A stretch of DNA of 64,000 nucleotides, taken from NCBI GenBank assembly GCA_030523765.1, contig JAUNHX010000008.1:39158-103157 (forward strand), given 5' to 3'. The notes under the pieces were generated by a model that saw only the letters and a program-made list of their open reading frames with translations, was not told where the DNA came from and ran no database searches. A program made the position numbers and the translations under genes. Below, one piece after another: positions 36,436 to 45,627 of this stretch; position 1 is the stretch's first letter; each line of letters starts with the position of its first letter. The DNA comes from Bacteroidales bacterium. GTDB lineage: Bacteria > Bacteroidota > Bacteroidia > Bacteroidales > P3.

Positions 36436-38751
36436 CTAGAACGACACCGATACCCCTAAACTAACAAGTAAAGGCAGTTGGTCAACTCGATGTGACGTTA
36501 AACGATCGTAGTAGAACAAGTTGTTGCGATTGTATACGTTGGTAGCACTAATGTTTAAATCCAGGATGCTGCGGCTGCCAATCGAGAATCGGCGTTTAGC
36601 ACTCAAGTCCAAGCGATGGTATACAGGCAATCGTCCACCATAGAGTTCATCATAATAGATGCCCATTTGGCCATTCTCGTTGGTATAGTTGCCACTCAAG
36701 GTACCACCTATGTTTAGATCTTCATATACTCCTGCTGTACGGGTGAAAGGATATCCGCTACCAAAACTCCATCGTCCACTCAGTTCCCATTCTTTGTGAT
36801 CTCCAATGGAATAGGTTGCCAACAGGTTTACTGTATGACGGCGATCGTAGTGAGGATTATAGGTCTGCACCTCATCGGTACGTTGAACATAGCCCAATGA
36901 GTAGGTTGCCCAAACATAGAGTCGCTCCACATCATAGCATAAACTCAAGTCGAAACCCGTAGCCACACCTTTTTCAATCACAAAGTCAGTTAGATAATAT
37001 TGTGGTTTTTCAAACACGCCACCCGAATTGTAGGCGGGATCGCCCCTATCGTAGAGCTGATGAGGATTCATATTCAGCAGTTGACCGAAGTTTTTTAGAT
37101 ATACTTCGGCGTTGCCCATTAGGTGTGGTGTAAAGTCGTATTCCACACCAGCCACTAGATGTTGTGCCTTTTGTACACACGAAGTAATCTCTTCATCGAG
37201 ATATAAAGAAGGTAAATTCAGCATGCTAGATCCTGTAAGGAATCCGTTAAATAGATTGACAATATCATTATCGCTTCGTGCATCGAGAAGTATTTGGCTA
37301 TAAAAACCTGCTGCTAGTTTCACACGCAGATTATCAGTAGCAATCCATTTGGCCGACAAGCGTGGCTCCAACTGAGGATCGTTTAGTGATGCATAGTAGA
37401 TAAAACGGACACCTGGATCGAACAGCCATTTTCCCTTATTCATATGGTAGGTGGCATAGAGAGAAATATTGGAGGTGTTCTCATCTTGCTGAAGAGGAAT
37501 ACCATATTGGTTAGTATACTGATATTTGGTTGCATAGCCCTCCATACTGATACCTACCTTTAGGTTGTTGTTTCCGTAAAAATTCGTAACATTGATATTA
37601 GCATTAAAACCACCAATTTGGCTCGATTTAGGTTTGTTCGACAAGTCTTCCAAAGCAATGCTATAGTTCGAGAAGGCTATTGTACCATCGATCACCGAAG
37701 CAGTACCTGTTACCAAAGCAAAGTTACCACCAGCACCATAATTGTTCCAATGGTAATCGGCAATCGAGTGAAAGCCTAGCACCTGATCATCAAAACGGAA
37801 ACCAAACAGACTTAGCTTGCTTCCACTACCCGAATTGAGCGATATTTTGCCATATATATCCAAAAAATCGTAAGGCAGCCCCCCATCAATATAGGGATAA
37901 AACAGTTTTGAAGAGTGAGAGAGATATGAGTTTTTTGCCATCACCAAATAAGTGATTGCCGATGGATTATCAGCAGTTTCTTTCTTTAGAGGCCCCTCCA
38001 ATATCACATTAGCACCAAAGGTGTTAAGTCCCACCTTGCCTGTATGACGACGTTTGTTACCATCGCGTGTCGAAATATCCATTACAGACGAAAGACGTCC
38101 ACCATATTCAGCTCCAAAGCCACCTGTATAAATATTAGCATTCAGAATTACATCGGTCTCGAAAATAGAATAAAGGCCAATGGAGTGGAATGGATTATAT
38201 ACGATCATGCCATCTAACAGACAGAGATTCTGTATCATCGATCCACCACGGATATAGAGCTGACCACCCTGGTCGCCTGTAGAGTTTACACCTGGCAGCA
38301 CTTGCATATACTGAGCTATATCGGAGGTACCGCCAATGGAAGGCATTTGTTGAATCTGCGATGCCGTTATCTTCTCAACCGAAACGGCTGTCTCTACTTT
38401 CCTTTCTTCAATCCTATTACCCGTAACTACTACGTCCTTAAGGGTCTCCACAGAAGGAGAGAGACGAGCATTCACTTGAACAGCATAGCCCTTAGATAGC
38501 GTTACTTTCTTTTCTATCTCGTTGTAGCCCACATATCGGATTACCAGTGTATATTCTCCATCAGGTATCTTTGCAAGAATGTAGAGTCCGTTGATGTCGG
38601 TCGATGTGTAGTATTTTGTATCTTTCAGTACTACCGTACAAAAGGGGATAGCTTCGCCTGTCCTTTCATCTGTAACGGCACCTTTTATCGAGTTTTGAGC
38701 TATCATAGCCATAGGCATCAACAGCATCATCCAAATCAATATCTTCTTCAT
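36436..38751 (-). CDS. TonB-dependent outer-membrane receptor with carboxypeptidase-regulatory-like domain
   Basis: The 771-residue protein has a signal peptide (cleavage near MIAQ, residue 19), an N-terminal CarboxypepD_reg-like domain (about 20-105: IKGAVTDERTGEAIPFCTVVLKDT, NGLYILAKIPDGEYTLVIRYVGY), a plug domain (about 120-230: VLPGVNSTGDQGGQLYIRGGS, GGFGAEYGGRLSSVMDI) and a beta-barrel to the C-terminus. Ligand is unknown. There is no SusD partner, so it is not a typical glycan-uptake pair. It lies six bases downstream of holA, an unusual operon partner. Confidence 0.9.
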   Translation of the reverse strand: MKKILIWMMLLMPMAMIAQNSIKGAVTDERTGEAIPFCTVVLKDTKYYTSTDINGLYILAKIPDGEYTLVIRYVGYNEIEKKVTLSKGYAVQVNARLSPSVETLKDVVVTGNRIEERKVETAVSVEKITASQIQQMPSIGGTSDIAQYMQVLPGVNSTGDQGGQLYIRGGSMIQNLCLLDGMIVYNPFHSIGLYSIFETDVILNANIYTGGFGAEYGGRLSSVMDISTRDGNKRRHTGKVGLNTFGANVILEGPLKKETADNPSAITYLVMAKNSYLSHSSKLFYPYIDGGLPYDFLDIYGKISLNSGSGSKLSLFGFRFDDQVLGFHSIADYHWNNYGAGGNFALVTGTASVIDGTIAFSNYSIALEDLSNKPKSSQIGGFNANINVTNFYGNNNLKVGISMEGYATKYQYTNQYGIPLQQDENTSNISLYATYHMNKGKWLFDPGVRFIYYASLNDPQLEPRLSAKWIATDNLRVKLAAGFYSQILLDARSDNDIVNLFNGFLTGSSMLNLPSLYLDEEITSCVQKAQHLVAGVEYDFTPHLMGNAEVYLKNFGQLLNMNPHQLYDRGDPAYNSGGVFEKPQYYLTDFVIEKGVATGFDLSLCYDVERLYVWATYSLGYVQRTDEVQTYNPHYDRRHTVNLLATYSIGDHKEWELSGRWSFGSGYPFTRTAGVYEDLNIGGTLSGNYTNENGQMGIYYDELYGGRLPVYHRLDLSAKRRFSIGSRSILDLNISATNVYNRNNLFYYDRLTSHRVDQLPLLVSLGVSVSF

Positions 38752-38757
38752 AAATAG

Positions 38758-39780
38758 TTAGTGAATAATTTTAAAAACTAGTTCCTTCAATATTTCCCCA
38801 TCGCTTACAGTACCTGTATTCTTCACCCCCTTACTTCGCAAATCAGCCTCGTACAGATAGCCTATACAAGAGGCTAACTTTCCTAGCGTATAGTTGTGTG
38901 CTGCCATTTCGTAATCTTTCACAAAGAAAGAGTGTACTTTTAATGTCGTAGCGGCTTTCGATTTGTCCTCCAGTTGGATATAAAGCATCAACTTGATAAA
39001 ATAGTTATATAGTGTAGGAAGCACCATTTGGATAGGGTTCTCCTTAGGATTGGCAGCGAAATGGTTAACAATCATATTGCATTTAAGTACATCGCGTCTA
39101 CCTAATGCCGTTTGTAATTCAAACACATTATAGTCTTTACTAATACCGATATTCTGCTCCACCACATCTTCATTGATGGTAGCCCCTTGTGGTAGTACCA
39201 CAAACACTTTGCCCAGTTCGTTGGCCATTTTCTGTAAGTCGTTGCCAATACTCTCTGTGAGTAGCAGTGCAGCCCGTTCCGTAACGGCATAACCATGTTG
39301 ACGCACATAATTGGCAATCCAATTGGGAATTTGGTTTTCGTACATCTTGGCTGCATCCAACACGGCACCCGCTTTAGCAATAGCTTTATAGGCGCGACTC
39401 CTCTTGTCGAGCTTCTTATGACGATAGCAGAAAACCAACATCGTTGATGGTTGCGGATGGTCCAGATAGGCTGCTAGCAGCTCCCATTGGGGTGTAGGAA
39501 TATCCTGAGCCTCCTTCACCAACACTAAACGTATAGGCGAAAGCATAGGGAACTGTTGTGCATTACTCACTACCTGTGTCATCGATACGTCCCTACCATA
39601 GAGCACTACTTGATCGAAATCGCGATTTTCTTCTGGAACAATATTCTGTTCAATAAGATTCGATACCACATCAATCGTGTAGTTCTCTTCGCCCGTGAGG
39701 AGATACACCGGCCTGTAATTTTTATTTTTCAGCTCCGCTATCAGTTGAGTCTCACCGATAGCTCCTTCAGTTTTAGCCAT
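38758..39780 (-). CDS. holA: DNA polymerase III delta subunit (HolA)
   Basis: Clamp-loader subunit that opens the beta clamp. The 340-residue protein has the expected layout: RPVYLLTGEENYTIDVVSNLIEQ at the start, a degenerate AAA+ core without Walker A, the family block YENQIPNWIANYVRQHGYAVTERAALLLTESIGNDLQKMANELGK and the C-terminal collar domain. It precedes the TonB-dependent receptor on the same strand. Confidence 0.9.
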   Translation of the reverse strand: MAKTEGAIGETQLIAELKNKNYRPVYLLTGEENYTIDVVSNLIEQNIVPEENRDFDQVVLYGRDVSMTQVVSNAQQFPMLSPIRLVLVKEAQDIPTPQWELLAAYLDHPQPSTMLVFCYRHKKLDKRSRAYKAIAKAGAVLDAAKMYENQIPNWIANYVRQHGYAVTERAALLLTESIGNDLQKMANELGKVFVVLPQGATINEDVVEQNIGISKDYNVFELQTALGRRDVLKCNMIVNHFAANPKENPIQMVLPTLYNYFIKLMLYIQLEDKSKAATTLKVHSFFVKDYEMAAHNYTLGKLASCIGYLYEADLRSKGVKNTGTVSDGEILKELVFKIIH

Positions 39781-39847
39781 GATATAATACTATAAATCTA
39801 TTAGTTGGAATCCAAGATCGATGCCAACAACCCTTATAAAGGCGTTG

Positions 39848-39879
39848 CAAAGATACAAAATTTATTCGATGATTCGCAA
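39848..39879 (-). promoter_or_regulatory. Promoter of holA
   Basis: On the minus strand -33 TTG (39877-39879), 21-base spacer and -7 TATCTTTG (39848-39855), about 70 bases before the holA start codon. Confidence 0.62.
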
Positions 39880-40011
39880 ATAAAAATGAGAAAAGCTATG
39901 CGTCTGTAAGTCTATTCTTTTTCAACTTTATGATGACACGAGCAGTTTGTGATTACAAATCCTCCCTATGCCGTTCCACAAACACCCTTAATAAGACCTT
40001 AACACCCCCTT

Positions 40012-40090
40012 AGCAAGTACCTAGCAAGTATATAACAAGTACTTTAGCTTGCCTTGTCCTTGCCAATGCTTGCTAACACCTTGCTAACTT
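40012..40090. repeat. 11-bp direct repeats followed by inverted units
   Basis: Three direct 11-mers TAGCAAGTACC, TAGCAAGTATA and TAACAAGTACT (40012-40044) are followed by CTTGC-type units in the opposite sense at 40049, 40060, 40070 and 40081, again about 11 bases apart. TTAGCAAG and CTTGCTAA are exact complements, so hairpins are also possible. The rest of the 39781-40277 spacer is AT-rich with no gene. Confidence 0.7.
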
Positions 40091-40277
40091 CTTTTTTTTG
40101 AATATAACCCCAATGTGTAAAAAAATACTACTCTAACAAACAGCTATTTATCTTCTTTTTTAAGATAAGTTAACAATTTCAATTAAACTCTTTAGCCCAT
40201 TCAAACGTCATTAATAGCAAACATCGGACGATGTATTAACATCAAGCCGAACGAGTACAAAAATAAAACATTATGTT

Positions 40278-42440
40278 ATGATAAAGAAATACACAATTCT
40301 TCTTCTATGGGCTATTGTAGTGCTAACGACTCAAGCCCAATCGATTACAGGTCAGTATGAATGGACTACTTTCTTCGCGGGCTATGATGAGAGCTTCTAC
40401 CCTTCGCAGAAGATTCTTTGTACGGAGGTGGACGATTCGGGCTATGTTTATTATTACGGATGTTTCGGAAGCGAGACTACGCAAGGGCTCTATGGATTAG
40501 AGGGACGTTTTGACAGTACGCAGTCAGATTCTGTCTATAACAGTGCCAAGTACAATACTTTTATTGCCAAATACGACACACTGGGTCATAGGATATGGAT
40601 GCGGACTGTGAGGTCGAACGGCCAAACCAGCCCAGGATGGATGGAACTGCACGGCGATACGATCCATTTGGTGGGGCTGTGTGATATGTACGAAAACAAC
40701 GACTACCTTTCTTTTTTCGATACAGTGATCCGATATAGAGAGGTTATTGCGTTGCCTCCTAACGAGTGGCGACCTCCCTATGCTACTATGTTTAACTACT
40801 ATACTAAAATGGACTTGAACGGTAATGTACTGAACACTATCTTTATGCAGTGTCAGGACCGTGCGGAACTATATTACCATAATCATCAGAGGGTGTATCA
40901 TCGTAAGAATCTAACGACCCTGTTTGGCAATGGTCCTGTTCCGATGCATGTGGATAAGTCGGGAAACCTATATTTGATCACGAACTGCAGTTGGCACGGA
41001 CTAGAGGACAGCGTGTATACTGTGATTACCTATAACGGTGACAGCACCTATAGAAACGAGTTCTTGCTGCCTTACAATCTAGAAGCCGATACGCTGAATA
41101 ATGTGGCTACATGTGTGAGACCCATGATATATAAGTTCAATAACGAAGGGAAACTGCTTTGGCACAAATTCCTAGCCTTTGAATCGGAAGGACTCCCTGC
41201 CGATAGTTTATGGTATAGGCTGGCTTTTGGTAGAGAGTTACCCTCGGGGGTATTTGCCCATTGGATTATGGAGTTTCATGGGATGGATGTCGATGAGGAG
41301 GATAATCTCTACCTAACGGGAAGTGTAAATATGGAAGCTCCTTCAAAATGGAGCGACGAATATAACGAGTTGTCGTACGATTACCCTTGCCGTATCTATT
41401 TCGATAGTACTCACTATCTACAGATGAACAACTATGCTGAGTTGCAATCACCAACTTTTGCTATTAAACTCGATACATCGGGTGATGTGCAATGGCTGAA
41501 CCAACCCCACTCTCTGTATAACGAACGGGAACAGTACCAAACCTGGAACGAGGTGATTTACGGCAGCATTACGGTAAGCAATGGGAAGGCTTATCTGGAT
41601 GGATTTGCGTATTCTCTTTTTGATGAAGATACGATTTTTCTAGGCAATGGTTATTGGTTTGACCGTAACGGAGCATCTTCCCACCATACAACCTTCCCAC
41701 TATTCCAGTACTTGGATTTAGCAACGGGCCAATGCCTAGACTATGGCACTCATTACCATACTGGATGGTTTGATGATGATGGGGTGACTCCAGCTGTTGG
41801 CATGAGTGGATATAGCACTTTTAAACGGCATTGTGTATACAACAAACGACTTTATGCGCACGTGGAATATCAGATCAACCCGACGCAAAGGGTTAGCATG
41901 ATGGCTACGTGGGAGCCTGGCAGACGTGAGGCCGATACGATGCGTATTCGCTGTCTCAATCTGTGGGACTATCATTTCTATCCGCAGCCTGGCGGTGCGG
42001 TGCTGTTCGACTATACGGCACGACATGATGACATTACGCTGGATTCATTCTATTTTACCGATGCCCGTTTGTGCGGTAGTGCGGTGGCTTTCGGACTATT
42101 CCGTCCTTCAAGTGATACCACTGGTGGGGGAACGGGAGGTGGAGAACCTATTGGGATTGCAACAGAAGAGGATGTGCTATTCTCGGTATTCCCCAATCCT
42201 CTCAGCAAATTGGTCACTATCCGTTATGGCGGTGGGGAGATTGTTGCAGCATATCTTACTGATATGGTGGGTCGTCGCGAGGAGGTGCGTCTGGTGGCGC
42301 AGGGCGGAGGACAGTATGTGCTGAATCTTGCCAACCGGAACAAGGGGTTATACTTGCTGACGATGATCAATACCAAGGGAGAAAAACATACGGTGCGATT
42401 AGTTAAAACAGGTGATAAAACCTCATCATTAAGTAGATGA
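40278..42440 (+). CDS. Secreted beta-propeller-like protein with type IX (type A) sorting domain, paralogue 1
   Basis: The 720-residue protein has a signal peptide (cleavage near TTQAQ, residue 21), a long body of repeated units resembling SBBP/propeller repeats (VDDSGYVYYYG, VDKSGNLYLIT, VDEEDNLYLTG), and a C-terminal sorting domain from about 635 (FSVFPNPLSKLVTIRY ... GLYLLTMINTKGEKHTVRLVK). It should be surface-exposed or released through the type IX system. It is the first of four tandem relatives (40278-49047) that share the repeats and sorting domain. Function is unknown; adhesion or nutrient capture are both possible. Confidence 0.82.
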   Translation: MIKKYTILLLWAIVVLTTQAQSITGQYEWTTFFAGYDESFYPSQKILCTEVDDSGYVYYYGCFGSETTQGLYGLEGRFDSTQSDSVYNSAKYNTFIAKYDTLGHRIWMRTVRSNGQTSPGWMELHGDTIHLVGLCDMYENNDYLSFFDTVIRYREVIALPPNEWRPPYATMFNYYTKMDLNGNVLNTIFMQCQDRAELYYHNHQRVYHRKNLTTLFGNGPVPMHVDKSGNLYLITNCSWHGLEDSVYTVITYNGDSTYRNEFLLPYNLEADTLNNVATCVRPMIYKFNNEGKLLWHKFLAFESEGLPADSLWYRLAFGRELPSGVFAHWIMEFHGMDVDEEDNLYLTGSVNMEAPSKWSDEYNELSYDYPCRIYFDSTHYLQMNNYAELQSPTFAIKLDTSGDVQWLNQPHSLYNEREQYQTWNEVIYGSITVSNGKAYLDGFAYSLFDEDTIFLGNGYWFDRNGASSHHTTFPLFQYLDLATGQCLDYGTHYHTGWFDDDGVTPAVGMSGYSTFKRHCVYNKRLYAHVEYQINPTQRVSMMATWEPGRREADTMRIRCLNLWDYHFYPQPGGAVLFDYTARHDDITLDSFYFTDARLCGSAVAFGLFRPSSDTTGGGTGGGEPIGIATEEDVLFSVFPNPLSKLVTIRYGGGEIVAAYLTDMVGRREEVRLVAQGGGQYVLNLANRNKGLYLLTMINTKGEKHTVRLVKTGDKTSSLSR

Positions 42441-42523
42441 AGTTTATCCCTATCATCGATGAATGCTGAAAAGATGAGTTTTAAGACCGAAAGTAATACT
42501 ATGAATCACTAAAGCAATAAAAT

Positions 42524-43468
42524 ATGAAACGAACATTACACATATTCGCAGTCCTTGTATTGACAGGGTTGATGAGCACCGTTGTTGGTCAAACAAATAA
42601 CTCTACTGGTCATTTCGACTGGGTGAGGTCCTATTTCGGTCCAGACTATCCCGATGGTGGCGCTCCCGCCAACGAAATATTCGGATCGGTGATAGATTCG
42701 AAAGGGAATGTTTATATTCTTGGTCAATTCATCGGTGGCGCTAGATGGGACAATGGGATGGACGATAATTCGAGAATTCTTCCCTTCTCGGCACACCGCA
42801 ACCGCAGTGCCGTCATAGCCAAGATCTCGCCCGACGGCGAAACAGTGTGGCACAAAGAGTTCTATTCCAGCTATACCGATTTCGAGGTCTACACCATACG
42901 AATGTTGGGCGATACTGCTCTCATGCTTTATGGCATGTTTCGATATCCCTTCGACCATGGGTACAACGAGAAGAACGAAGTTTATTATATGGACACACTC
43001 CTGACCTCCTCCGAACGTTTTCCGCAACCCCCCGACAGCCTTGAAGCACCCGTATTCTACTATGCCCTCATCACCATAGGGCTTGAGAGCGGCAATCTCA
43101 TAGAGGATCATTTCTGGATACACTCCTTTGTTAAAAACGAGGGTTCTCTGTTGAGATGGAGAACCAATTACTTAATGACAAACGATGGACATCGGACCTC
43201 CTTTAACGTTGACAGCGAGGGGAACATCATCCTAGCTGGCGAAGCAACGTTTTTGTTTGGGGACCTGTGCGACACCTGTCCCAATGGTATCTATTACTGG
43301 TCGCCAACAGACAGCAATATCAGCTCGATGCGGCTGCTGGTGGACGGAGCCTCCAAGCAGCTGGACGTTCCCTTGGAACCCTCCAGTGTATGGAACTGGC
43401 ATATTATCAAACTGTCGCCCCATTTGGACAGCGTGATTGCAAGCACCTACGTCTTCGACTCCACCTAG
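42524..43468 (+). CDS. Type IX cargo paralogue 2, N-terminal part, ended by in-frame TAG
   Basis: A 314-residue open frame with signal peptide (cleavage near TVVGQ, residue 23) and propeller-like repeats (DSKGNVYILG, DSEGNIILAG). It stops at TAG 43466-43468 in the middle of the domain, after YVFDST. The same frame continues without another stop through the next entry to 44608, so read as one gene it would encode 694 residues with a sorting domain. Paralogues 1 and 4 are intact over this point. The part given here lacks a sorting domain and would be released in the periplasm unless the stop is read through. It could be a pseudogene, a recoded gene or a real truncated protein. Confidence 0.72.
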   Translation: MKRTLHIFAVLVLTGLMSTVVGQTNNSTGHFDWVRSYFGPDYPDGGAPANEIFGSVIDSKGNVYILGQFIGGARWDNGMDDNSRILPFSAHRNRSAVIAKISPDGETVWHKEFYSSYTDFEVYTIRMLGDTALMLYGMFRYPFDHGYNEKNEVYYMDTLLTSSERFPQPPDSLEAPVFYYALITIGLESGNLIEDHFWIHSFVKNEGSLLRWRTNYLMTNDGHRTSFNVDSEGNIILAGEATFLFGDLCDTCPNGIYYWSPTDSNISSMRLLVDGASKQLDVPLEPSSVWNWHIIKLSPHLDSVIASTYVFDST

Positions 43469-43495
43469 CGTTATCCTTATGGTGAAAATATAAAT

Positions 43496-44608
43496 ATGTA
43501 TTTGAACTCCATCGACGTCGATGTCAATGACAATATCTATATGTCTTTTAAGCGTTCGCAAGATCCCGTCGACAGGCTGCCGGTGAAAAATTCCGACTCG
43601 CTTGCCATGGAGTGGTACTCCTGCATGATCCGGTATAACTCAGCGCTGATGCCTACGGGACTTGCGCAGGTGACAGCCTCGTACACCCCGGAAGGATACT
43701 GTGTTGGAAGTCTAACTTTTTTAAGCACTTACTATGATAGCGTAACCAACTCGCTGTTCATAAACGGTACGTCGGGAAGAAACCCGCAATACACCACGTT
43801 GAACTTCAACGGCGACACACTCAACCTTTTCAACAATGCCTGCTGGCTCCGGCTCGATGCCGACGACCTCAGCCTTATCTCCTACGGCAAGGCCCGCTCC
43901 ACAGCCACAAAGCCCTATGAAAGGACTCTTCTTTACGACGACAAATATATGTGGTCCCACAACGGCTCCTTTGTAGCCAAAGACAACCGCGTTTTCTGCC
44001 AAGTGCTATACGAATGCAACATACTTTTCAACGACACCCAGATAAACAGCCCCTACGGCATGGGCCTCTTCATCTGGGACTATGACGGCCGGGAGATTGC
44101 CTTCATCGACTACAATTCTAACGGCATAGATAACGAGCACGCCTACATCCACCTGAAGGACAGCTCGGTGTGGCTCAGCGGCACCTTTGATGCCGCCGCC
44201 GACTTGGGCGGCTTCCATATCTACGCCGATTATAACAGCACCGCCTATATCGCTAAATACACCGACACGGCATTTATGACTCCCTACGTCTATGACTCTA
44301 CAGGCCACGGCGGCAGCGATATTCACATCACCATGGGCGACGAGGGGGCTTTCGTGGCCTACCCCAACCCCTTCCGGCAGCGCATCACCATCGAGGCGAA
44401 GGGCTGCGGACCACTGAAAGAACAAGCCTGGTTGACTGATCCCTCAGGACGCAGTGAAGAGGTTCGGATTATCCCCACTAGTGATGGACGCTATTCGTTA
44501 GATTTGACGGGTCGCCCGCAGTCTACCTATCTGTTGATCCTCGCAACTGTCTCAGGCAAGAGGCATACTGTAAGGTTGATGAAAATGAACGATGTATTTA
44601 ATCAATAG
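43496..44608 (+). CDS. Type IX cargo paralogue 2, C-terminal part with sorting domain
   Basis: A 370-residue open frame in the same frame as the previous entry; first ATG 27 bases after the TAG. It contains propeller repeats (VDVNDNIYMSF near the start) and a type A sorting domain (VAYPNPFRQRITIEA, AWLTDPSGRSEEVRI, STYLLILATVSGKRHTVRLMK). It has no signal peptide, so it cannot be exported as an independent protein. Its counterpart in paralogue 3 differs mainly at synonymous sites over the stretch I counted, which suggests the frame has been under selection. Confidence 0.7.
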   Translation: MYLNSIDVDVNDNIYMSFKRSQDPVDRLPVKNSDSLAMEWYSCMIRYNSALMPTGLAQVTASYTPEGYCVGSLTFLSTYYDSVTNSLFINGTSGRNPQYTTLNFNGDTLNLFNNACWLRLDADDLSLISYGKARSTATKPYERTLLYDDKYMWSHNGSFVAKDNRVFCQVLYECNILFNDTQINSPYGMGLFIWDYDGREIAFIDYNSNGIDNEHAYIHLKDSSVWLSGTFDAAADLGGFHIYADYNSTAYIAKYTDTAFMTPYVYDSTGHGGSDIHITMGDEGAFVAYPNPFRQRITIEAKGCGPLKEQAWLTDPSGRSEEVRIIPTSDGRYSLDLTGRPQSTYLLILATVSGKRHTVRLMKMNDVFNQ

Positions 44609-44646
44609 AAACGCCATGATTCTTTTAATGAAACCATTATTATAAT

Positions 44647-45600
44647 ATGAAACGAACATTACACATATTCGCAGTCCTTGTATTGACAGGGTTGATGAGC
44701 ACCGTTGTTGGTCAAACAAATAACTCTACTGGTCATTTCGACTGGGTGAGGTCCTATTTCGGTCCAGACTATCCCGATGGTGGCGCTCCCGCCAACGAAA
44801 TATTCGGATCGGTGATAGATTCGAAAGGGAATGTTTATATTCTTGGTCAATTCATTGGTGGCGCTAGATGGGACAATGAGATGGACGATAATTCGAGAAT
44901 TCTTCCCTTCTCGGCTCATCGCAACCGCAGTGCCGTCCTTGCTAAGATCTCGCCCTATGGTGAAACGGTGTGGCACAAAGAACTCTATTCTAGCTATACC
45001 GATATTGATGCCTACACCATACGGATGGTAGGCGATACTGCTCTGCTATTGTATGCGTGGTTTATGTTCCCGTTTGATTATGGCCTCCCCGGCGAAAAAA
45101 ATGAGTTGTATTACTTTGACACACTCCTAACCTCCTCCGAACGGTTTCCGCAGCCCCCCGATAGTCTTCAGGCATCCAATCTTTATTATAGCCTTATCAC
45201 ATTAGGACTTGATAGCGGCAATATTATTGAGGAGCATTTTTTGACATTAAACTATGTCAAAAATGATGGTTCATTGTTGAGAAATCAATACCATCTTGAC
45301 TACTTAATGACAAATAGCGGAATACGAGTTTCCTTCAATGTTGACAATGATGGGAACATCGAACTGGTACGACAGACAAATGACTTATTTTATGAACTAT
45401 GCGACACCTGTTCCGGAGGATTATACTATTGGTCAACAAATGAAGGAAACATCAGCGCAATGCGGCTAATGGTAGACGGAGCCTCGAAGCAGTTAGACGT
45501 CCCCTTGGAACCCTCCAGTGTATGGAACTGGCATATCATCAAACTGTCGCCCCATTTGGACAGCGTGATTGCAAGCACCTACGTCTTCGACTCCACCTAG
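44647..45600 (+). CDS. Type IX cargo paralogue 3, N-terminal part, ended by the same in-frame TAG
   Basis: A 317-residue open frame almost identical to paralogue 2 over its first 240 bases, then divergent in the middle (about 45240-45480), then again nearly identical around the stop. It ends at TAG 45598-45600, the exact equivalent of 43466-43468. The mosaic of identical and divergent blocks points to gene conversion between the two copies. Start, signal peptide and repeats are as in paralogue 2, only 38 bases after that gene ends. Confidence 0.72.
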   Translation: MKRTLHIFAVLVLTGLMSTVVGQTNNSTGHFDWVRSYFGPDYPDGGAPANEIFGSVIDSKGNVYILGQFIGGARWDNEMDDNSRILPFSAHRNRSAVLAKISPYGETVWHKELYSSYTDIDAYTIRMVGDTALLLYAWFMFPFDYGLPGEKNELYYFDTLLTSSERFPQPPDSLQASNLYYSLITLGLDSGNIIEEHFLTLNYVKNDGSLLRNQYHLDYLMTNSGIRVSFNVDNDGNIELVRQTNDLFYELCDTCSGGLYYWSTNEGNISAMRLMVDGASKQLDVPLEPSSVWNWHIIKLSPHLDSVIASTYVFDST

Positions 45601-45627
45601 CGTTATCCTTATGGTGAAAATATAAAT

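Noticed and set aside
43466..45600. Reassignment of TAG as a sense codon across the genome
   Set aside because: TAG serves as the natural stop of miaB, the RlpA-like gene and the second gldN, so global reassignment is ruled out; only local read-through remains possible.
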